Source: Peribacillus frigoritolerans (GTDB lineage Bacteria; Bacillota; Bacilli; Bacillales; Bacillaceae). From it: a DNA stretch of 64,000 nt. The stretch lies in NCBI RefSeq assembly GCF_004358755.1, contig NZ_SMZY01000003.1:558001-622000 (forward strand). Direction: 5' to 3'. The notes beneath the pieces were generated by a model, which was not told where the DNA came from, did no database searches, and was given only the letters and a program-made list of their open reading frames with translations. Every line of letters starts with the position of its first letter. Positions within the stretch are counted from its first letter, which is position 1. Shown here in pieces: positions 42,532 to 53,349 of this stretch. A program made the translations under genes and the position numbers.

Positions 42532-42563
42532 AAAAAAAAGCGCAGGCAAAAATCCCCTGCGCT
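42532..42563 (-). terminator. spoIID: intrinsic terminator of spoIID
   Basis: On the minus strand AGCGCAGG and CCTGCGCT pair and are followed by TTTTTTTG. Confidence 0.8.
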
Positions 42564-42569
42564 CCCCTT

Positions 42570-43589
42570 TTAATTCCGTGCCGTAAACTGCGTAACAAAC
42601 GGTTCGACATTCGCCACTTGTGCTCCCTGGTAATAGTAGCTGACGATGTCTTTGTATTTTTTTCCGTCCTGGGCCATGAAGTTGGCTCCGTATTGGCTCA
42701 TGCCGACGCCGTGGCCAAAGCCTTTTGTGGTGATGAGAACTTGATCGCCTTTAAGCTGCCAGGTGAAATCGCTTGAGCGAAGGCCCAGCTTTTCACGGAT
42801 TTCTCGGCCGTTCAGTTTTTTGCCGTTGATGTCAACTTGGGCTACTCGTTTGCCTGAGGTTCGTTCAATGACTTTGCCTACTTCACCGTCTGAATCGAGT
42901 GTTACTCCAAGTTTTTTCTCGAAATCGCTCACTTTTATGGCGATTCGGTCATAGTATTTTGGTGATTTTTCGTCCCATGGACTTTCAACGCTCTTTAAAT
43001 AAGGCAGGGATGCTGCCCAATATTCCTCTGAGTTTTCGGTGTAGCCGTTGCTGGTGGAGAAAAAGGAGGCTTCAATTGGTTTGTTTTCATATGTTAAGAT
43101 TTGACCTTGTGTAGTGGCGACTGCATTGTACACCTTTTTGATTTTCCAATCATAGTCCTTGCCCCACTGCTTTTTCAGTTCGGCATCACTTTTAAACACC
43201 TGATGAGCCGTTGTGTCACTGACGACTGCACCATTTGGGACACTTATCGTTTGTTCACTCATTAATTGTTTTACGATATAAGTCCGGGCTGCCAGTGCCT
43301 GGGCTTTCAGCGCTTCGTCTTCAAAATCTGCAGGCATCTCTGAGGCAACAACACCGATGACGTATTCTTCTAATGGAATGTTTTCGATTTTTTCTGAACC
43401 GCTGCGGTACACGGGTACATCAATGATTGATTTGGCCAGCATGACTTGTTCATCCTTTTTGGCTTGAAGGTCTTCTGATAGCTCACCCTTGGTCTGATTC
43501 ATAAAAGGGGCGACTAACAGGGTTGGGATCATTAATATGATGAGAAATAATCCGGCAAGAACTAAAAGTATTGGTTTCAAAGATTTCAT
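42570..43589 (-). CDS. spoIID: stage II sporulation protein SpoIID
   Basis: SpoIID is the lytic transglycosylase that, with SpoIIM and SpoIIP, thins septal wall and drives engulfment. The 339-residue length is normal. One N-terminal membrane helix precedes the SpoIID/LytB domain with [20 protein letters not shown] (candidate catalytic Glu), [12 protein letters not shown] and [27 protein letters not shown] precedes the ATG (GGAGG 9 bp upstream). A sigma E-type promoter lies about 45 bp upstream. Confidence 0.95.
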   Translation of the reverse strand: MKSLKPILLVLAGLFLIILMIPTLLVAPFMNQTKGELSEDLQAKKDEQVMLAKSIIDVPVYRSGSEKIENIPLEEYVIGVVASEMPADFEDEALKAQALAARTYIVKQLMSEQTISVPNGAVVSDTTAHQVFKSDAELKKQWGKDYDWKIKKVYNAVATTQGQILTYENKPIEASFFSTSNGYTENSEEYWAASLPYLKSVESPWDEKSPKYYDRIAIKVSDFEKKLGVTLDSDGEVGKVIERTSGKRVAQVDINGKKLNGREIREKLGLRSSDFTWQLKGDQVLITTKGFGHGVGMSQYGANFMAQDGKKYKDIVSYYYQGAQVANVEPFVTQFTARN

Positions 43590-43633
43590 CTAAGAGCCTC
43601 CATATCCGATATGTCGTTTACCGTCTCTACTCA

Positions 43634-43663
43634 ATACTATGGAGGTGGACAACCATTTATGAC
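43634..43663 (-). promoter_or_regulatory. spoIID: sigma E promoter of spoIID
   Basis: On the minus strand GTCATAAA (43656-43663), 14 bp, then CATAGTAT (43634-43641), close to the sigma E pattern GTCATATT-N14-CATACAAT and to the known mother-cell control of spoIID. Confidence 0.55.
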
Positions 43664-43713
43664 TGAAAAACTCTTTAATCTGAAGAATTCCCTTTTGCTT
43701 CCACTGTCTATTT

Positions 43714-44151
43714 CTACATTTTCTGCCGATTTCCTTCGACAATTTGCACGTGTTTTGAATAAGCTGAAAGGAGTTTAACCAGAATAATTCCTGCTAATGC
43801 TCCTGTCAGGTCATAAATCATATCAACAATCCTGCCGCTTCGCATTGTATACAGCTGGAGGAACTCTGATGATGCAGCGAGGATCAAGGAGCAAACAATC
43901 GCTGTACGCATTCTGTACATGAACGTCATGACGATCGTAAAAATAAAAAAGAAAAGGGCGTGCCCAAATTTCACTAAGAGATAAAACTTACTATATATAG
44001 CTATATCGTGATAGATGAGCAAGTCGGAAAAATCGGGCTTTTTCTGTATGCTCAAGCCAACATCGTTTCCTGCCAGCAGAGCAGGCAAGTTATCCGTAAA
44101 CGAAAACAATGAAAACAAGACGATGAACAACGAGGCTGTGATGAATTTCAT
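43714..44151 (-). CDS. VanZ-family membrane protein
   Basis: A second VanZ-like protein (about 145 residues, four helices), with VKFGHALFFFIFTIVM and the late ASSEFLQLYTMRSGRIVDMI motif followed by a helix, the equivalent of EIHQ...R-x-x-x-x-x-D in YwnJ. The frame is open ten codons upstream, but AAAGGAGG lies 5 bp before ATG at 44151. It sits between murA and spoIID on the same strand. Function unknown. Confidence 0.75.
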   Translation of the reverse strand: MKFITASLFIVLFSLFSFTDNLPALLAGNDVGLSIQKKPDFSDLLIYHDIAIYSKFYLLVKFGHALFFFIFTIVMTFMYRMRTAIVCSLILAASSEFLQLYTMRSGRIVDMIYDLTGALAGIILVKLLSAYSKHVQIVEGNRQKM

Positions 44152-44271
44152 AAAATCCTCCTTTGCATTCATCGTTGTCATTCCCTGTTTAGTTTATGCA
44201 AAAAATATGGTTATTGGTGTATAAATCATCGCAGAAATAGCAACACTAATAAAGTATTTTTCTTTTCAAAA

Positions 44272-44312
44272 AACAAAAAAAGAAGCTGGAATCCGAGGAC
44301 TCCAACTTCTTT
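44272..44312 (-). terminator. murA: intrinsic terminator of murA
   Basis: On the minus strand GAAGTTGGAGTCC and the following TTCCAGCTTC pair with small mismatches and are followed by TTTTTTTG. Confidence 0.75.
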
Positions 44313-44325
44313 AGATGTACGTATT

Positions 44326-45630
44326 TTATGCGTTCATGTCGCTTACAGCCTGCTCGGATTTAACAGTGCTCTCTTCAGTGATGCGTTCGATATCAGCACC
44401 GATTCCAGCAAGTTTGCCGTGGAAGTCAACGTATCCGCGGTCAACGTGCTTAAGCTCTGTTACACGAGTGTAGCCGTCTGCAACTAAACCTGCAAGAACA
44501 AGTGCTGCTCCAGCGCGCAAGTCTGTTGCTGCCACTTCTGCACCTTGCATATTAACTGGACCATTGATGATAACTGAACGGCCCTCAATTTTAATATCCC
44601 CATTCATGCGGCGGAATTCTTCCACGTGCATGAAGCGGTTTTCGAAAACAGTTTCCGTGATCATGGAAGTGCCTTCAGCTCTCAGCAGCAATGCCATCAT
44701 TTGAGATTGCATGTCTGTCGGGAAGCCAGGATGTGGCATTGTTTTGATGTCGATGGATTTCAGTTTTTCTGGTCCGATGACACGAAGTCCGTCTTCTTCT
44801 TCAGAAATTTGAACGCCCATTTCTTCCATTTTTGCGATCAAAGAAGTCAAGTGTTCCGGTACAGCACCGCGAACCAATACATTTCCGCCTGTAATAGCTG
44901 CTGCAACCATAAAAGTTCCAGCTTCAATGCGGTCAGGAATGATATGATGCTTAACGCCTTTAAGTGTTTCTACACCTTCAATGCGAATTGTGCCTGTTCC
45001 GGCTCCGCGTACTTTGCCGCCCATTGCATTAATGTAATTGGCAAGGTCAACGATTTCCGGTTCTTTTGCTACGTTCTCTAAGATAGTCGTGCCTTCTGCA
45101 AGAGCTGCAGCCATGATAATATTTTCAGTTGCTCCAACGCTTGGGAAATCTAAATAGATTTTTGCCCCGCGCAGTCTTCCAGAGACTTCAGCGTCGATAA
45201 ATCCGTTCCCAACTTTGATAGTAGCTCCCATTGCTTCGAAGCCTTTTAAATGTTGATCAATTGGACGTGATCCAATCGCACAGCCGCCTGGCAATGCCAC
45301 TCGTGCACGGCCATTTCTGGCAAGTAATGGACCCATAACTAAAACAGAAGCACGCATTTTGCGTACATATTCGAAAGGAGCTTCCATATTTAGCTCTTTA
45401 GATGCATCTACAAACACTTGGTTATTTTCAAAGTGTACTTCTGCACCTAAATGGCGCAGCACTTCATTGATTGTATACACATCGGAGAGCGTAGGCACAT
45501 CACAAATTATGCTTTTTTGTTCACTGGCTAATAAAGATGCAGCGATTACTGGTAAAACGGCATTTTTAGCACCTTCTACTTTAACAGTACCGTTTAACTT
45601 ACGACCGCCGCGGACGATGATTTTTTCCAA
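44326..45630 (-). CDS. murA: UDP-N-acetylglucosamine 1-carboxyvinyltransferase
   Basis: MurA adds enolpyruvate to UDP-GlcNAc, the first committed step of peptidoglycan synthesis. The 434-residue enzyme keeps the catalytic Cys117 in [16 protein letters not shown] (fosfomycin target), [11 protein letters not shown] at the N terminus and [14 protein letters not shown] later. Position between ywmB and spoIID matches B. subtilis murAA. It follows ywmB by 32 bp and probably shares its transcript. Confidence 0.96.
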   Translation of the reverse strand: MEKIIVRGGRKLNGTVKVEGAKNAVLPVIAASLLASEQKSIICDVPTLSDVYTINEVLRHLGAEVHFENNQVFVDASKELNMEAPFEYVRKMRASVLVMGPLLARNGRARVALPGGCAIGSRPIDQHLKGFEAMGATIKVGNGFIDAEVSGRLRGAKIYLDFPSVGATENIIMAAALAEGTTILENVAKEPEIVDLANYINAMGGKVRGAGTGTIRIEGVETLKGVKHHIIPDRIEAGTFMVAAAITGGNVLVRGAVPEHLTSLIAKMEEMGVQISEEEDGLRVIGPEKLKSIDIKTMPHPGFPTDMQSQMMALLLRAEGTSMITETVFENRFMHVEEFRRMNGDIKIEGRSVIINGPVNMQGAEVAATDLRAGAALVLAGLVADGYTRVTELKHVDRGYVDFHGKLAGIGADIERITEESTVKSEQAVSDMNA

Positions 45631-45662
45631 GGTCTTCCCCTCCGCGTCCCAATTTCTATATA

Positions 45663-46403
45663 TTAATATTCAGACGTTATGATTGGTGTTCCTACTGTAA
45701 CGCTAGTATTACCGCCCAATCCTGCGCCTCTGAGCGCAATTTGAATATTCATGCTGCCTTCATCTGTTGGAATCAGCTGATCCCAATCTGACGTACGTGC
45801 GGATACTGAGATGAACGATTCTTCTTTAAGCTGTTCAACTGGCACCGCGTTAAATTGTTTAAGCAAACCATTGACTTCCAATTGCAAAACACTACTCATC
45901 TTATCATCAAGCTGTCCATTTACACAAGTGAAAATTGTAGGATTTTCATGAAAAATGTCGAAACTATGAGCTTGCGCATACTCATATAGCTGCGTCCAAT
46001 TTTTCCCTGAACCTTCCCCGCTGAGCTCATACAAGATATACGATTGTTTTTGGCCGTTTGTGTCGGTTGACTGAATTTGAAGCTTTTCTGTAAATCCCGT
46101 CTTTTCGTTAAAAAAGATTCCCGATGCTTTATGTAGCTTGCCATCCGCACGTTCATTCGACCACTTATAATGACGAAATTGAGTTTGTAAAAGTTTCGTT
46201 AATTCTTCAAAAGATTGTTCCTCAGCGGAAATCATTTTTTTGGAATACATCGACCACTTTTTTACATCAATCCCCTGTGCTTCCATGCCTTCTACAATCG
46301 TTCCAATTTCAGCTTCTTTCTTGTCCGACCCAATAGCTTGGGCAACAACCGTACCTGTAAGAAATAATAAAAAGATAATAATTGCCAGACTGACTTTCTT
46401 CAT
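45663..46403 (-). CDS. ywmB: YwmB-family protein
   Basis: The ~246-residue exported protein has a signal helix ([23 protein letters not shown]-type cleavage) and a mainly beta/alpha mature part with [20 protein letters not shown], the pattern of the YwmB (TATA-box-fold-like) family of Firmicutes, function unknown. The frame extends 24 codons upstream, but MKK begins the signal peptide; GGAGAGG lies 12 bp before it, rather far. Located upstream of murA as in B. subtilis. Confidence 0.8.
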   Translation of the reverse strand: MKKVSLAIIIFLLFLTGTVVAQAIGSDKKEAEIGTIVEGMEAQGIDVKKWSMYSKKMISAEEQSFEELTKLLQTQFRHYKWSNERADGKLHKASGIFFNEKTGFTEKLQIQSTDTNGQKQSYILYELSGEGSGKNWTQLYEYAQAHSFDIFHENPTIFTCVNGQLDDKMSSVLQLEVNGLLKQFNAVPVEQLKEESFISVSARTSDWDQLIPTDEGSMNIQIALRGAGLGGNTSVTVGTPIITSEY

Positions 46404-46553
46404 CGTAACCCACGTCCTCTCCTTAGTAACATTGTTACCGTTTGAGAAGGGCGTATACGTGGAAAAAGTCGTCATTGTTAGACAAGCTCATGCTGTCCTG
46501 TGGTAATCTGTAGGTCATATTCCCCTGTTCTTTATTAGTTAAACGTACAAATA

Positions 46554-46673
46554 AGAAAAGCGGAAGCGCCTTGGTCAGATCCGACAAACAGATAAGGGTC
46601 CGACAGAAAAGGTGCTTTTTGCCTTTACTGGCGGAGCCGTTCTGGCCGAGGAGCTAGGCGCTGTAGCTGGACA
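46554..46673. repeat. ~119-bp hairpin element, copy E
   Basis: Outer stem AGCGCC with GGCGCT and AGATCC with GGAGCT; inner hairpin AAAAGG/CCTTT. The remainder of the 46404-46739 gap holds nothing else I recognise. Confidence 0.75.
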
Positions 46674-46739
46674 CAGATGCGCAAAACAATTTATTATTCC
46701 TTTAAAAAAGCAGATGCCTTTTGCTGACTGAAAAGTTCG

Positions 46740-46970
46740 TTAAAATAAAAAAGGCAGCTGGCGGGACCATATTAAATAATCAAGAAAAAAGTTGCTTACA
46801 GCGCCTGAGATGGCGATCGTCAGCAGGATCAGCAGCGCACGCGCTTGCATGACTTTTCCTTTTTTCATGGCTTTTTCAATATGCAGCGCCTGCAGTGCCC
46901 ACCAAGTAACCGGAATGAATACAAGATGTGACAAAAGGCCAAGCAATGCTTGCTGATTAAAATCAAGCAT
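46740..46970 (-). CDS. ywzB: DUF1146 membrane protein YwzB
   Basis: The 76-residue protein has two membrane helices (about 8-28 and 45-65) with the family pattern QQALLGLLSHLVFIPVTWWA and the linker ALHIEKAMKKGKVMQAR. Function unknown. In B. subtilis ywzB lies just upstream of ywmB, as here. The nuo operon lies on its other side. Confidence 0.82.
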   Translation of the reverse strand: MLDFNQQALLGLLSHLVFIPVTWWALQALHIEKAMKKGKVMQARALLILLTIAISGAVSNFFLDYLIWSRQLPFLF

Positions 46971-47032
46971 AGGTTTAACAACTCCTATATGCAGCTATTC
47001 TTAGAGCAAGCATAGCACTTTTTACGACAAAC

Positions 47033-47062
47033 AAAAAAAGAAGAGGCTTTTACACCTCTTCT
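47033..47062 (-). terminator. intrinsic terminator of the nuo operon
   Basis: AGAAGAGG and CCTCTTCT pair and are followed on the minus strand by TTTTTTTG, about 58 bp after the nuoN stop. Confidence 0.8.
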
Positions 47063-47119
47063 ATTATATAAAATTTTGCACTCACATTGATGGATTTTTT
47101 GTAAAGATTAGTGGCAAAT

Positions 47120-48610
47120 TTATGAAATATTCAAATTCAGAAAATCAAATGCCGCTCCAGGGAAAATTCCAAGCAGAACGGTTGCAATCATGCAGATGAC
47201 CGTCACGATTAAAAGCGGTGCACTCCATTTAAACGGCTCCTCGGTTTCTTTTTTCCTGAAAAAGACCTGGGTGAGGATGCCGAAGTAATAAAAGTACGAG
47301 ACAACAGTTGTCGCAATCATAATTGAAGCAAGAACGATGTGCGGCGTGCTGTTTGTGAATGCATTCATGAAAATCGTGATTTTCCCGATAAAGCCTGCCG
47401 TTCCTGGAAGTCCGGCAAGCGATAAGATGAAGATAGAGACGGCGATTGCCGCAAGCGGAGAACGGTGATACAAGCCCGCAAAGGCTGTAACATCTTCTGT
47501 ACCTGTTTTTCTTCCTACTGCCTGCACAATCGCAAAAGCGCCAAGATTCATGATGACGTATGATAATAAGTAGAACCAGATGGCGTCAAAGTAAAAGTAG
47601 CCGCCGAATGACACGAACCCGACAAGCACATAGCCGGCATGTGCAATGGATGAATAGGCAAGCAGACGTTTGATGTTCTTCTGCCTTAAGGCGACCGTAT
47701 TCCCTACAATCATCGTGATCGCAGCTAAAATGGCAATAAAGCCTTGATAGACAACCAGTATCGACTGCATGCCATCTTCATCTGGAATGTTGCCGAAGAC
47801 AGACAAGCACAACCTTAGGATGATAATAAACCCGGCTGTTTTAGAAACAGCGCTCAGAAAAGCTGTGACAGGTGTCGGCGCTCCCTCGTACACATCCGGT
47901 GCCCACATGTGAAAAGGGACCGTTGCGATTTTAAACGATAATCCGACAAAAACAAGCAGAAACGAAATTCCTGCCATGTAGAGATAGCCTGACTCTGTTA
48001 AGGCGTTCAGCTGCGGTATCATTTCTGTCAGGCTTGTCGTACCCGTCAGACCGTAAATATAGCTCATCCCGAATAGCGTAATGGCCGTTGAGATCCCGCC
48101 ATTAATCACATATTTTAAAGCTGATTCGTTTGATTTTAGATTTTTTTTGCGCAAGCCCGCCAGTATATAGGAAGAAATGGACAGCAGCTCAAGGCCGACA
48201 AATAAAGTAATTAAATCCCGGCTTGATGCCATCATCATCGCTCCAAGAAGCGCAGCGAGCAGCAAGTAATAAAATTCTCCCCGCTCCTTTAATCCTTCGC
48301 GCGGTTCATAGTCTATGGACAGCAAGAAAATAAGCGCTGCTCCAAGCAGTAAAATGAATTTGAACGCTTTTGCAAAGGAATCCAGGACAAAAGTATCATA
48401 AAGTATCACTGTATCTTTTGCGCCAATCATGAAAGCAAGACTTACTATGGCGCCGGCAATGCCGGCAAAGCCAATCCATCCGAGCCATTTTCGACTGTTT
48501 CCTTCTTTCATGAAAAGATCCATAATCGACAGCAGCAGCGCCGTCCCGAGGATGATGAACTCCGGTGTCATGACACTCCATTTATAGCTGAGCAAGGTTT
48601 CCATATCCAT
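47120..48610 (-). CDS. nuoN: NADH-quinone oxidoreductase subunit N
   Basis: The 496-residue antiporter-like membrane subunit of complex I has about 14 helices. Features include FVGLELLSISSYILAGLRKK with the pumping Glu in helix 5 (GLELLS), PFHMWAPDVYEGAPTPVTAF and LLAYSSIAHAGYVLVGF. It is the last gene of the operon, 6 bp after nuoM. Confidence 0.94.
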   Translation of the reverse strand: MDMETLLSYKWSVMTPEFIILGTALLLSIMDLFMKEGNSRKWLGWIGFAGIAGAIVSLAFMIGAKDTVILYDTFVLDSFAKAFKFILLLGAALIFLLSIDYEPREGLKERGEFYYLLLAALLGAMMMASSRDLITLFVGLELLSISSYILAGLRKKNLKSNESALKYVINGGISTAITLFGMSYIYGLTGTTSLTEMIPQLNALTESGYLYMAGISFLLVFVGLSFKIATVPFHMWAPDVYEGAPTPVTAFLSAVSKTAGFIIILRLCLSVFGNIPDEDGMQSILVVYQGFIAILAAITMIVGNTVALRQKNIKRLLAYSSIAHAGYVLVGFVSFGGYFYFDAIWFYLLSYVIMNLGAFAIVQAVGRKTGTEDVTAFAGLYHRSPLAAIAVSIFILSLAGLPGTAGFIGKITIFMNAFTNSTPHIVLASIMIATTVVSYFYYFGILTQVFFRKKETEEPFKWSAPLLIVTVICMIATVLLGIFPGAAFDFLNLNIS

Positions 48611-48616
48611 TGTTCA

Positions 48617-50134
48617 TCACCCCCCTATCCCTTTCATGATGGTTTCGATTGTCAGCTGCAGCGGAACGGAAAGTCCATTCGGATAGACGCCAATCAAAAT
48701 AATGAAGAACAGCAATACGGTTACCGGAATAATCTCGTACCACTTCATATCAAAGTGCGTATGCTCTGATTTTTTTTCGGCTCCAAAGGTAATCGATAGG
48801 ACAGCTCTCAATAGATAAGCGGCGGTCAAAATGATGCCGATTGTTCCGATTGCCCCAAGCTCCGGATGCTGATCGAAAACCCCCATGAACGCCGTCAATT
48901 CACTGATGAAACCGGACATGCCGGGCAAACCAAGCGATGCCATTGCCCCTGCCAGCAAAAATCCCGCAGCGAGCGGCATGGCTTTCGCTAAGCCTGAAAG
49001 CTGATCCAGCTGTGTTGTTTGCGTTCGTTCCAGCAGCACTCCCACTAAGAAAAACAACAGAGCAGAGATCAGTCCGTGTGAAACAACCTGGAAAATCGCC
49101 CCCTGTATACCCGCTTCGTTTAAAGCGCCAAGTCCGATGAGCACAATCCCCATATGCGAAATACTTGAGTAAGCAAGCACCATTCTCAACTCATTCTGGA
49201 TGAGCGCCAGAAACGCTCCGTACAGAAGATTTACAAGCCCAAGCACGATTAAGATCGTACTTAGCTTTGAAAACTCGTTCGGGAATAAGCCAAGTCCAAA
49301 TTTTATTAAACCGAATGCTCCAATTTTCAAAAGAATGCCAGAATGCAGCATCACAATTGGCGGCGGCGCCTGAACATGCACCCTCAGCATCCACGTATGC
49401 AGCGGGAAAATCGGAAGCTTCACTCCAAATGCCGCGATGAGGGCAATCAGCAATCCAAGCTTAAAATCGTCTGAGATTGGCCCGATCAGCTGAACGTCCG
49501 GAGTATTCAGCAATTGGCCAAGCAAATCGATATTTGTTGTCCCTGTTTTTGAAAAGAGCAGAATGATTACAATCAGCAGGATCGCTGACCCAAATCCGTT
49601 ATACAGCAAAAATTGATACGCTGCTTTTTCGCGGGCCATGAATCCCCATTTTCCGATGAGAAAGAACATCGGAATCAGCGTGATTTCAAAGAAGATGAAG
49701 AAAAGAATGAGATTCTGGGCCATGAAGACGCCGAGCATGCCGACTTCTAGAAGGAGCAGCAGTATAAAATAGCTTTTCCAGTTCTTTTTAATGGAAACAG
49801 AGGCCGCTGCAGCTAAAGCCGCGAGAATCGATGTGAGCAGCACCATAATCAGCGAAAATCCATCAAGTGCAAGCTCATAATCTACCGTAAACACGCCTGG
49901 CTGCATGTCGCTGTATTGGCCAAACGCAATCCATTTTTGTTTTTCGGTAAATCGCGCAAGGTCGCTGCCGAGCTGATATTGCGCAAACACAATGCCTGAT
50001 AAAAGGACGGCAGGCAGAGTCGCCAGGAATCCGACCAGTTTTAGCGGGGTTTCCTGATCTTTATTCATAAAAGCAAGAACGATGATGCCAAGAACAGGTG
50101 AGAAAACCAGGGCCGTAAGCAAAATAGATGTCAT
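48617..50134 (-). CDS. nuoM: NADH-quinone oxidoreductase subunit M
   Basis: The 505-residue proton-pumping subunit shows FIFFEITLIPMFFLIGKWG (helix 5 Glu), KLPIFPLHTWMLRVHVQAPP and MVLAYSSISHMGIVLIGLGA. HVQAPPPIVML replaces the more usual VEAPTxxSV; the change seems natural variation. The gene overlaps nuoL by 4 bp. Confidence 0.94.
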   Translation of the reverse strand: MTSILLTALVFSPVLGIIVLAFMNKDQETPLKLVGFLATLPAVLLSGIVFAQYQLGSDLARFTEKQKWIAFGQYSDMQPGVFTVDYELALDGFSLIMVLLTSILAALAAAASVSIKKNWKSYFILLLLLEVGMLGVFMAQNLILFFIFFEITLIPMFFLIGKWGFMAREKAAYQFLLYNGFGSAILLIVIILLFSKTGTTNIDLLGQLLNTPDVQLIGPISDDFKLGLLIALIAAFGVKLPIFPLHTWMLRVHVQAPPPIVMLHSGILLKIGAFGLIKFGLGLFPNEFSKLSTILIVLGLVNLLYGAFLALIQNELRMVLAYSSISHMGIVLIGLGALNEAGIQGAIFQVVSHGLISALLFFLVGVLLERTQTTQLDQLSGLAKAMPLAAGFLLAGAMASLGLPGMSGFISELTAFMGVFDQHPELGAIGTIGIILTAAYLLRAVLSITFGAEKKSEHTHFDMKWYEIIPVTVLLFFIILIGVYPNGLSVPLQLTIETIMKGIGG

Positions 50135-52008
50135 AAAAAGTTCCCCCCTGTCACTGCATATAGAACGAGTAAGATAGCGAGTCCGACAAAGGCCACGGTT
50201 CCATACATCTGCACTTGGCCGTTCTGCATTTTCGAACCGAAGGCGCCGGCTGAGCGGACAATACCCGCTGCACCTTTTACAGCACCCTCAACCAGGAATT
50301 TTTCGAGATACTTGCAAAAAACGCTGATTGTATTCGTAAGCCAGATCACTGTCATTCCATATAACTCATCAATGAAATATTTATTCTTAAGCACCGAATG
50401 AAGCATTGGCACCCGCGACCTTATTTTCTCAGCTGAGATCGATTGTTTGCTGTACATCATGTAAGCAAGCAAGATGCCAAGCAAAGAGACGGCGGTTGCT
50501 GCGACCATAATCCATAGCGGCCCTTCAATATGGCCGTGGCCAAGCTGCGGCGATCCTTCCGTCAGCCAATCACCAAGAAACGTACCGAACCAAGGAGTGT
50601 TGCTGTAGCCTGAGAAAATGGCGAGAACGGCAAGGATGCTCATTGGAATCAGCATATTGGACGGTGATTCTTTTACACTTGAAAGCTCTGTTTTCGGCCT
50701 CCCCGTGAATATAAGGAAGAAGAGCCTGAACATATAAAAAGCAGTGAAAAAGGCGGCGATGAGTGCCAGCCAGAAAAGGGCAGGATTTCCATGTGTCCAT
50801 GCTGCTATCAGAATTTCATCTTTACTGAAAAATCCTGAGAAGAGCGGGACTCCGCTTATGGCCAGCGTGCCGATCAGAAACAGCGGACCCGTGAACTTCA
50901 GTTTTTTCCACAAGCCGCCCATCTGATCGATGTTTTGTGTATGAACAGCGTGAATCACACTGCCCGCCGCTAGAAACAGCAGGGCTTTAAAAAAGGCGTG
51001 TGTCATTAAATGAAAAACACCCGCGACATAGCCTGCGGAACCAAGTGCCAGCATCATGTAGCCAAGCTGACTGACAGTCGAATAAGCAAGCACTCGTTTG
51101 ATGTCTTTTTGCACAAGGCCGATGCTTGCAGCGAAAATAGCCGTGAAGGCTCCAATAGTAGCTACTACAAGGAGGGCCGTTTCACTGGCGGCAAATAGCG
51201 GATACATGAGAGCAACTAAATAAACACCGGCCGCAACCATTGTTGCCGCATGGATGAGGGCGGAGACGGGCGTCGGACCTTCCATCGCATCCGGCAGCCA
51301 GGAATGAAGCGGAAATTGACCTGATTTTCCAATTGCCCCGATGAAAATCAAGAGGCTGATCAGGGTAATCATATCAAGCGGGACTTTGCCATCTGCCACA
51401 CTCGCAAAAATCTGATCATATTCAAAGCTTCCTACCTGCCAAAAGAGGAGGAGCATCCCGATGAACAGACCGACATCCCCGATCCGTGTCATGATAAAGG
51501 CTTTTTTTGCAGCTGCCTTCGCTTCTTCTTTATAAAAATAGAAACCAATCAATAAGAAGGATCCGACTCCGACGAGTTCCCAGAAGATATAGAGCTGAAG
51601 CAGGTTTGTCGTCATGACAAGCCCGAGCATGCTGAAGGTGAATAAACCTAGATACGCATAAAAAACAGGAAAGCGCCGGTCTCCATGCATATATCCTTTT
51701 GAATAAATATGTACAGCTAAGCTTACAAGCGAAACGATCACCAGCATCAAGGCATTTAATTGATTGATTTCAAAACCCGCTGTCAGGTCAAAATCGCCAA
51801 TTGTGAGCCACACGGTTTCCGCTTTATAGGTTGGCTGTGTAAACCGTTCGAACAATACAGCGAGCGAGCCCGCAAATGCAAAAAGCATAAGAGCGCTTCC
51901 GACAAAGGCACTGCCCTCCCTCAGGCGTTTGCCGAACAGAAGCAGCACGAGGAATGAGACAAGCGGGAACAGCGGGATCGTCCAGGCATATGGCATCATT
52001 GTATTCAA
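50131..52008 (-). CDS. nuoL: NADH-quinone oxidoreductase subunit L
   Basis: The 625-residue pumping subunit, with the long C-terminal lateral helix expected of NuoL. It has YIFWELVGVGSFLLIGFYFY, GKSGQFPLHSWLPDAMEGPT and LAYSTVSQLGYMMLALGS. It overlaps nuoM by 4 bp and lies 21 bp after nuoK. Confidence 0.95.
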   Translation of the reverse strand: MNTMMPYAWTIPLFPLVSFLVLLLFGKRLREGSAFVGSALMLFAFAGSLAVLFERFTQPTYKAETVWLTIGDFDLTAGFEINQLNALMLVIVSLVSLAVHIYSKGYMHGDRRFPVFYAYLGLFTFSMLGLVMTTNLLQLYIFWELVGVGSFLLIGFYFYKEEAKAAAKKAFIMTRIGDVGLFIGMLLLFWQVGSFEYDQIFASVADGKVPLDMITLISLLIFIGAIGKSGQFPLHSWLPDAMEGPTPVSALIHAATMVAAGVYLVALMYPLFAASETALLVVATIGAFTAIFAASIGLVQKDIKRVLAYSTVSQLGYMMLALGSAGYVAGVFHLMTHAFFKALLFLAAGSVIHAVHTQNIDQMGGLWKKLKFTGPLFLIGTLAISGVPLFSGFFSKDEILIAAWTHGNPALFWLALIAAFFTAFYMFRLFFLIFTGRPKTELSSVKESPSNMLIPMSILAVLAIFSGYSNTPWFGTFLGDWLTEGSPQLGHGHIEGPLWIMVAATAVSLLGILLAYMMYSKQSISAEKIRSRVPMLHSVLKNKYFIDELYGMTVIWLTNTISVFCKYLEKFLVEGAVKGAAGIVRSAGAFGSKMQNGQVQMYGTVAFVGLAILLVLYAVTGGNFL

Positions 52009-52029
52009 TCCCCTTCTTGTTTAGAGGTT

Positions 52030-52344
52030 TTAGTGCTTCATAGTATTATAGTCATCAATATTGACGGATCTCCGGTTGCGGTACAGGGCAAACAGGATGG
52101 CAAGTCCAACGGCTGCTTCTGCTGCTGCGATCGTGATCGTAAAGAGTGAAAAAACCTGTCCGGTTATATCAGGAACGACGCCGTATTTGCTGAAGGCAAC
52201 CAAATTTATGTTGGCAGCATTCAGCATCAGCTCGATTGAAATAAGCACGATGACCGTATTTCGTTTCGTCAAAGCTCCGTATAAGCCGATGCAAAAAAGG
52301 ATCAGTGCGAGAACAAGAAAGGCGGATAATGGAATCGAGCTCAT
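52030..52344 (-). CDS. nuoK: NADH-quinone oxidoreductase subunit K
   Basis: The 104-residue, three-helix subunit keeps the two conserved intramembrane Glu residues, in [20 protein letters not shown] and [20 protein letters not shown]. It overlaps nuoJ by 4 bp. Confidence 0.95.
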   Translation of the reverse strand: MSSIPLSAFLVLALILFCIGLYGALTKRNTVIVLISIELMLNAANINLVAFSKYGVVPDITGQVFSLFTITIAAAEAAVGLAILFALYRNRRSVNIDDYNTMKH

Positions 52345-52859
52345 TTTTTGTCCTCCTCATTCTCATCTTTTTTCGCCAGAATGATCGCTCCAACGAGGGC
52401 AACAAGCAAAAGAACCGATGTGAGCTCAAACGGAATGACGAAATGCGAATAAAGGGAAATTCCGATTTGCTCTGTATTTTTTACATGCAGATTGGCAGTC
52501 GGCTCACCGAGCTTGAGATCATAGATTCCAAGATACATAACGAGCGCAAACGCAGCGATTCCAATAAACGTGATGAGCTTTCTTCCTGTGCCCGCTGCGG
52601 ACTGCTCCTCGTCCTCATGACGCGTGAGCATAATCCCAAACAGCATGATGATCGTGATCGCACCCGAGTAGATTAAGATTTGGACAGCTGCGACAAATTC
52701 GGCGGAGAGAAGAACATATAATCCGGCAATACTCACGAAAGTAAACACCAGCGATACGACCATATGAACCACTTTTGCCACATTCAGCATGAGAATGCCG
52801 CCCCCGATTGCCACCATGGCGAGTCCGATAAAGGCTACATACTCTCCGGTTATACTCAC
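52341..52859 (-). CDS. nuoJ: NADH-quinone oxidoreductase subunit J
   Basis: The 172-residue, five-helix subunit has the conserved [20 protein letters not shown] (GA-rich helix 3 with Tyr) and [16 protein letters not shown]. It overlaps both neighbours by 4 bp. Confidence 0.94.
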   Translation of the reverse strand: MSITGEYVAFIGLAMVAIGGGILMLNVAKVVHMVVSLVFTFVSIAGLYVLLSAEFVAAVQILIYSGAITIIMLFGIMLTRHEDEEQSAAGTGRKLITFIGIAAFALVMYLGIYDLKLGEPTANLHVKNTEQIGISLYSHFVIPFELTSVLLLVALVGAIILAKKDENEEDKK

Positions 52860-53275
52860 ACCTTATTCTCCTCCCTGATGTTCTCATCATTTTCATCCAG
52901 CCATTCGAGATTTTTAAAAAGCTGATCGCGGCTGTACTCCGCAAGCTCAAAGTTATTCGTCATCACGATGGCTTCTGTCGGGCAAACTTCCGTGCAAAGA
53001 TCGCATAAGATGCAAATTTCAAAGTTAATATCATACGTATCAATGATTTTCCCTTTTTTCGCCGGATCAGGATGCTTCTTCCCTGTCAGCTCAATGCAAT
53101 CTGTCGGGCAGATATTCGCACATTGATTGCAGACAATGCACTTTTCCGGATAAAACTTCTGAATGCCGCGGAACCTGTCAGGCAGCGCCAGGGCATCGTT
53201 CGGATAATCATACGTCACTTTTTTCTTCGTCAAGTTGTTCAGGGTATACGTTAAACCTTTTGCCAAGCCTCGCAT
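52856..53275 (-). CDS. nuoI: NADH-quinone oxidoreductase subunit I
   Basis: The 139-residue ferredoxin-like subunit holds two 4Fe-4S clusters in the peripheral arm: CIVCNQCANICPTDC and CILCDLCTEVCPTEA. An N-terminal amphipathic stretch (MRGLAKGLTYTLNNL) would contact the membrane. The 165-bp gap to nuoH, filled by a repeat element, breaks an otherwise tightly overlapping operon. AGGGGTGAG precedes the ATG. Confidence 0.94.
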   Translation of the reverse strand: MRGLAKGLTYTLNNLTKKKVTYDYPNDALALPDRFRGIQKFYPEKCIVCNQCANICPTDCIELTGKKHPDPAKKGKIIDTYDINFEICILCDLCTEVCPTEAIVMTNNFELAEYSRDQLFKNLEWLDENDENIREENKV

Positions 53276-53349
53276 GCTCTCACCCCTTTAATTTGTGAAG
53301 ACTGGGCCGCTGTGCCGGGTTTTGGCCGGGCTGCGGCGGGTATTTTCCG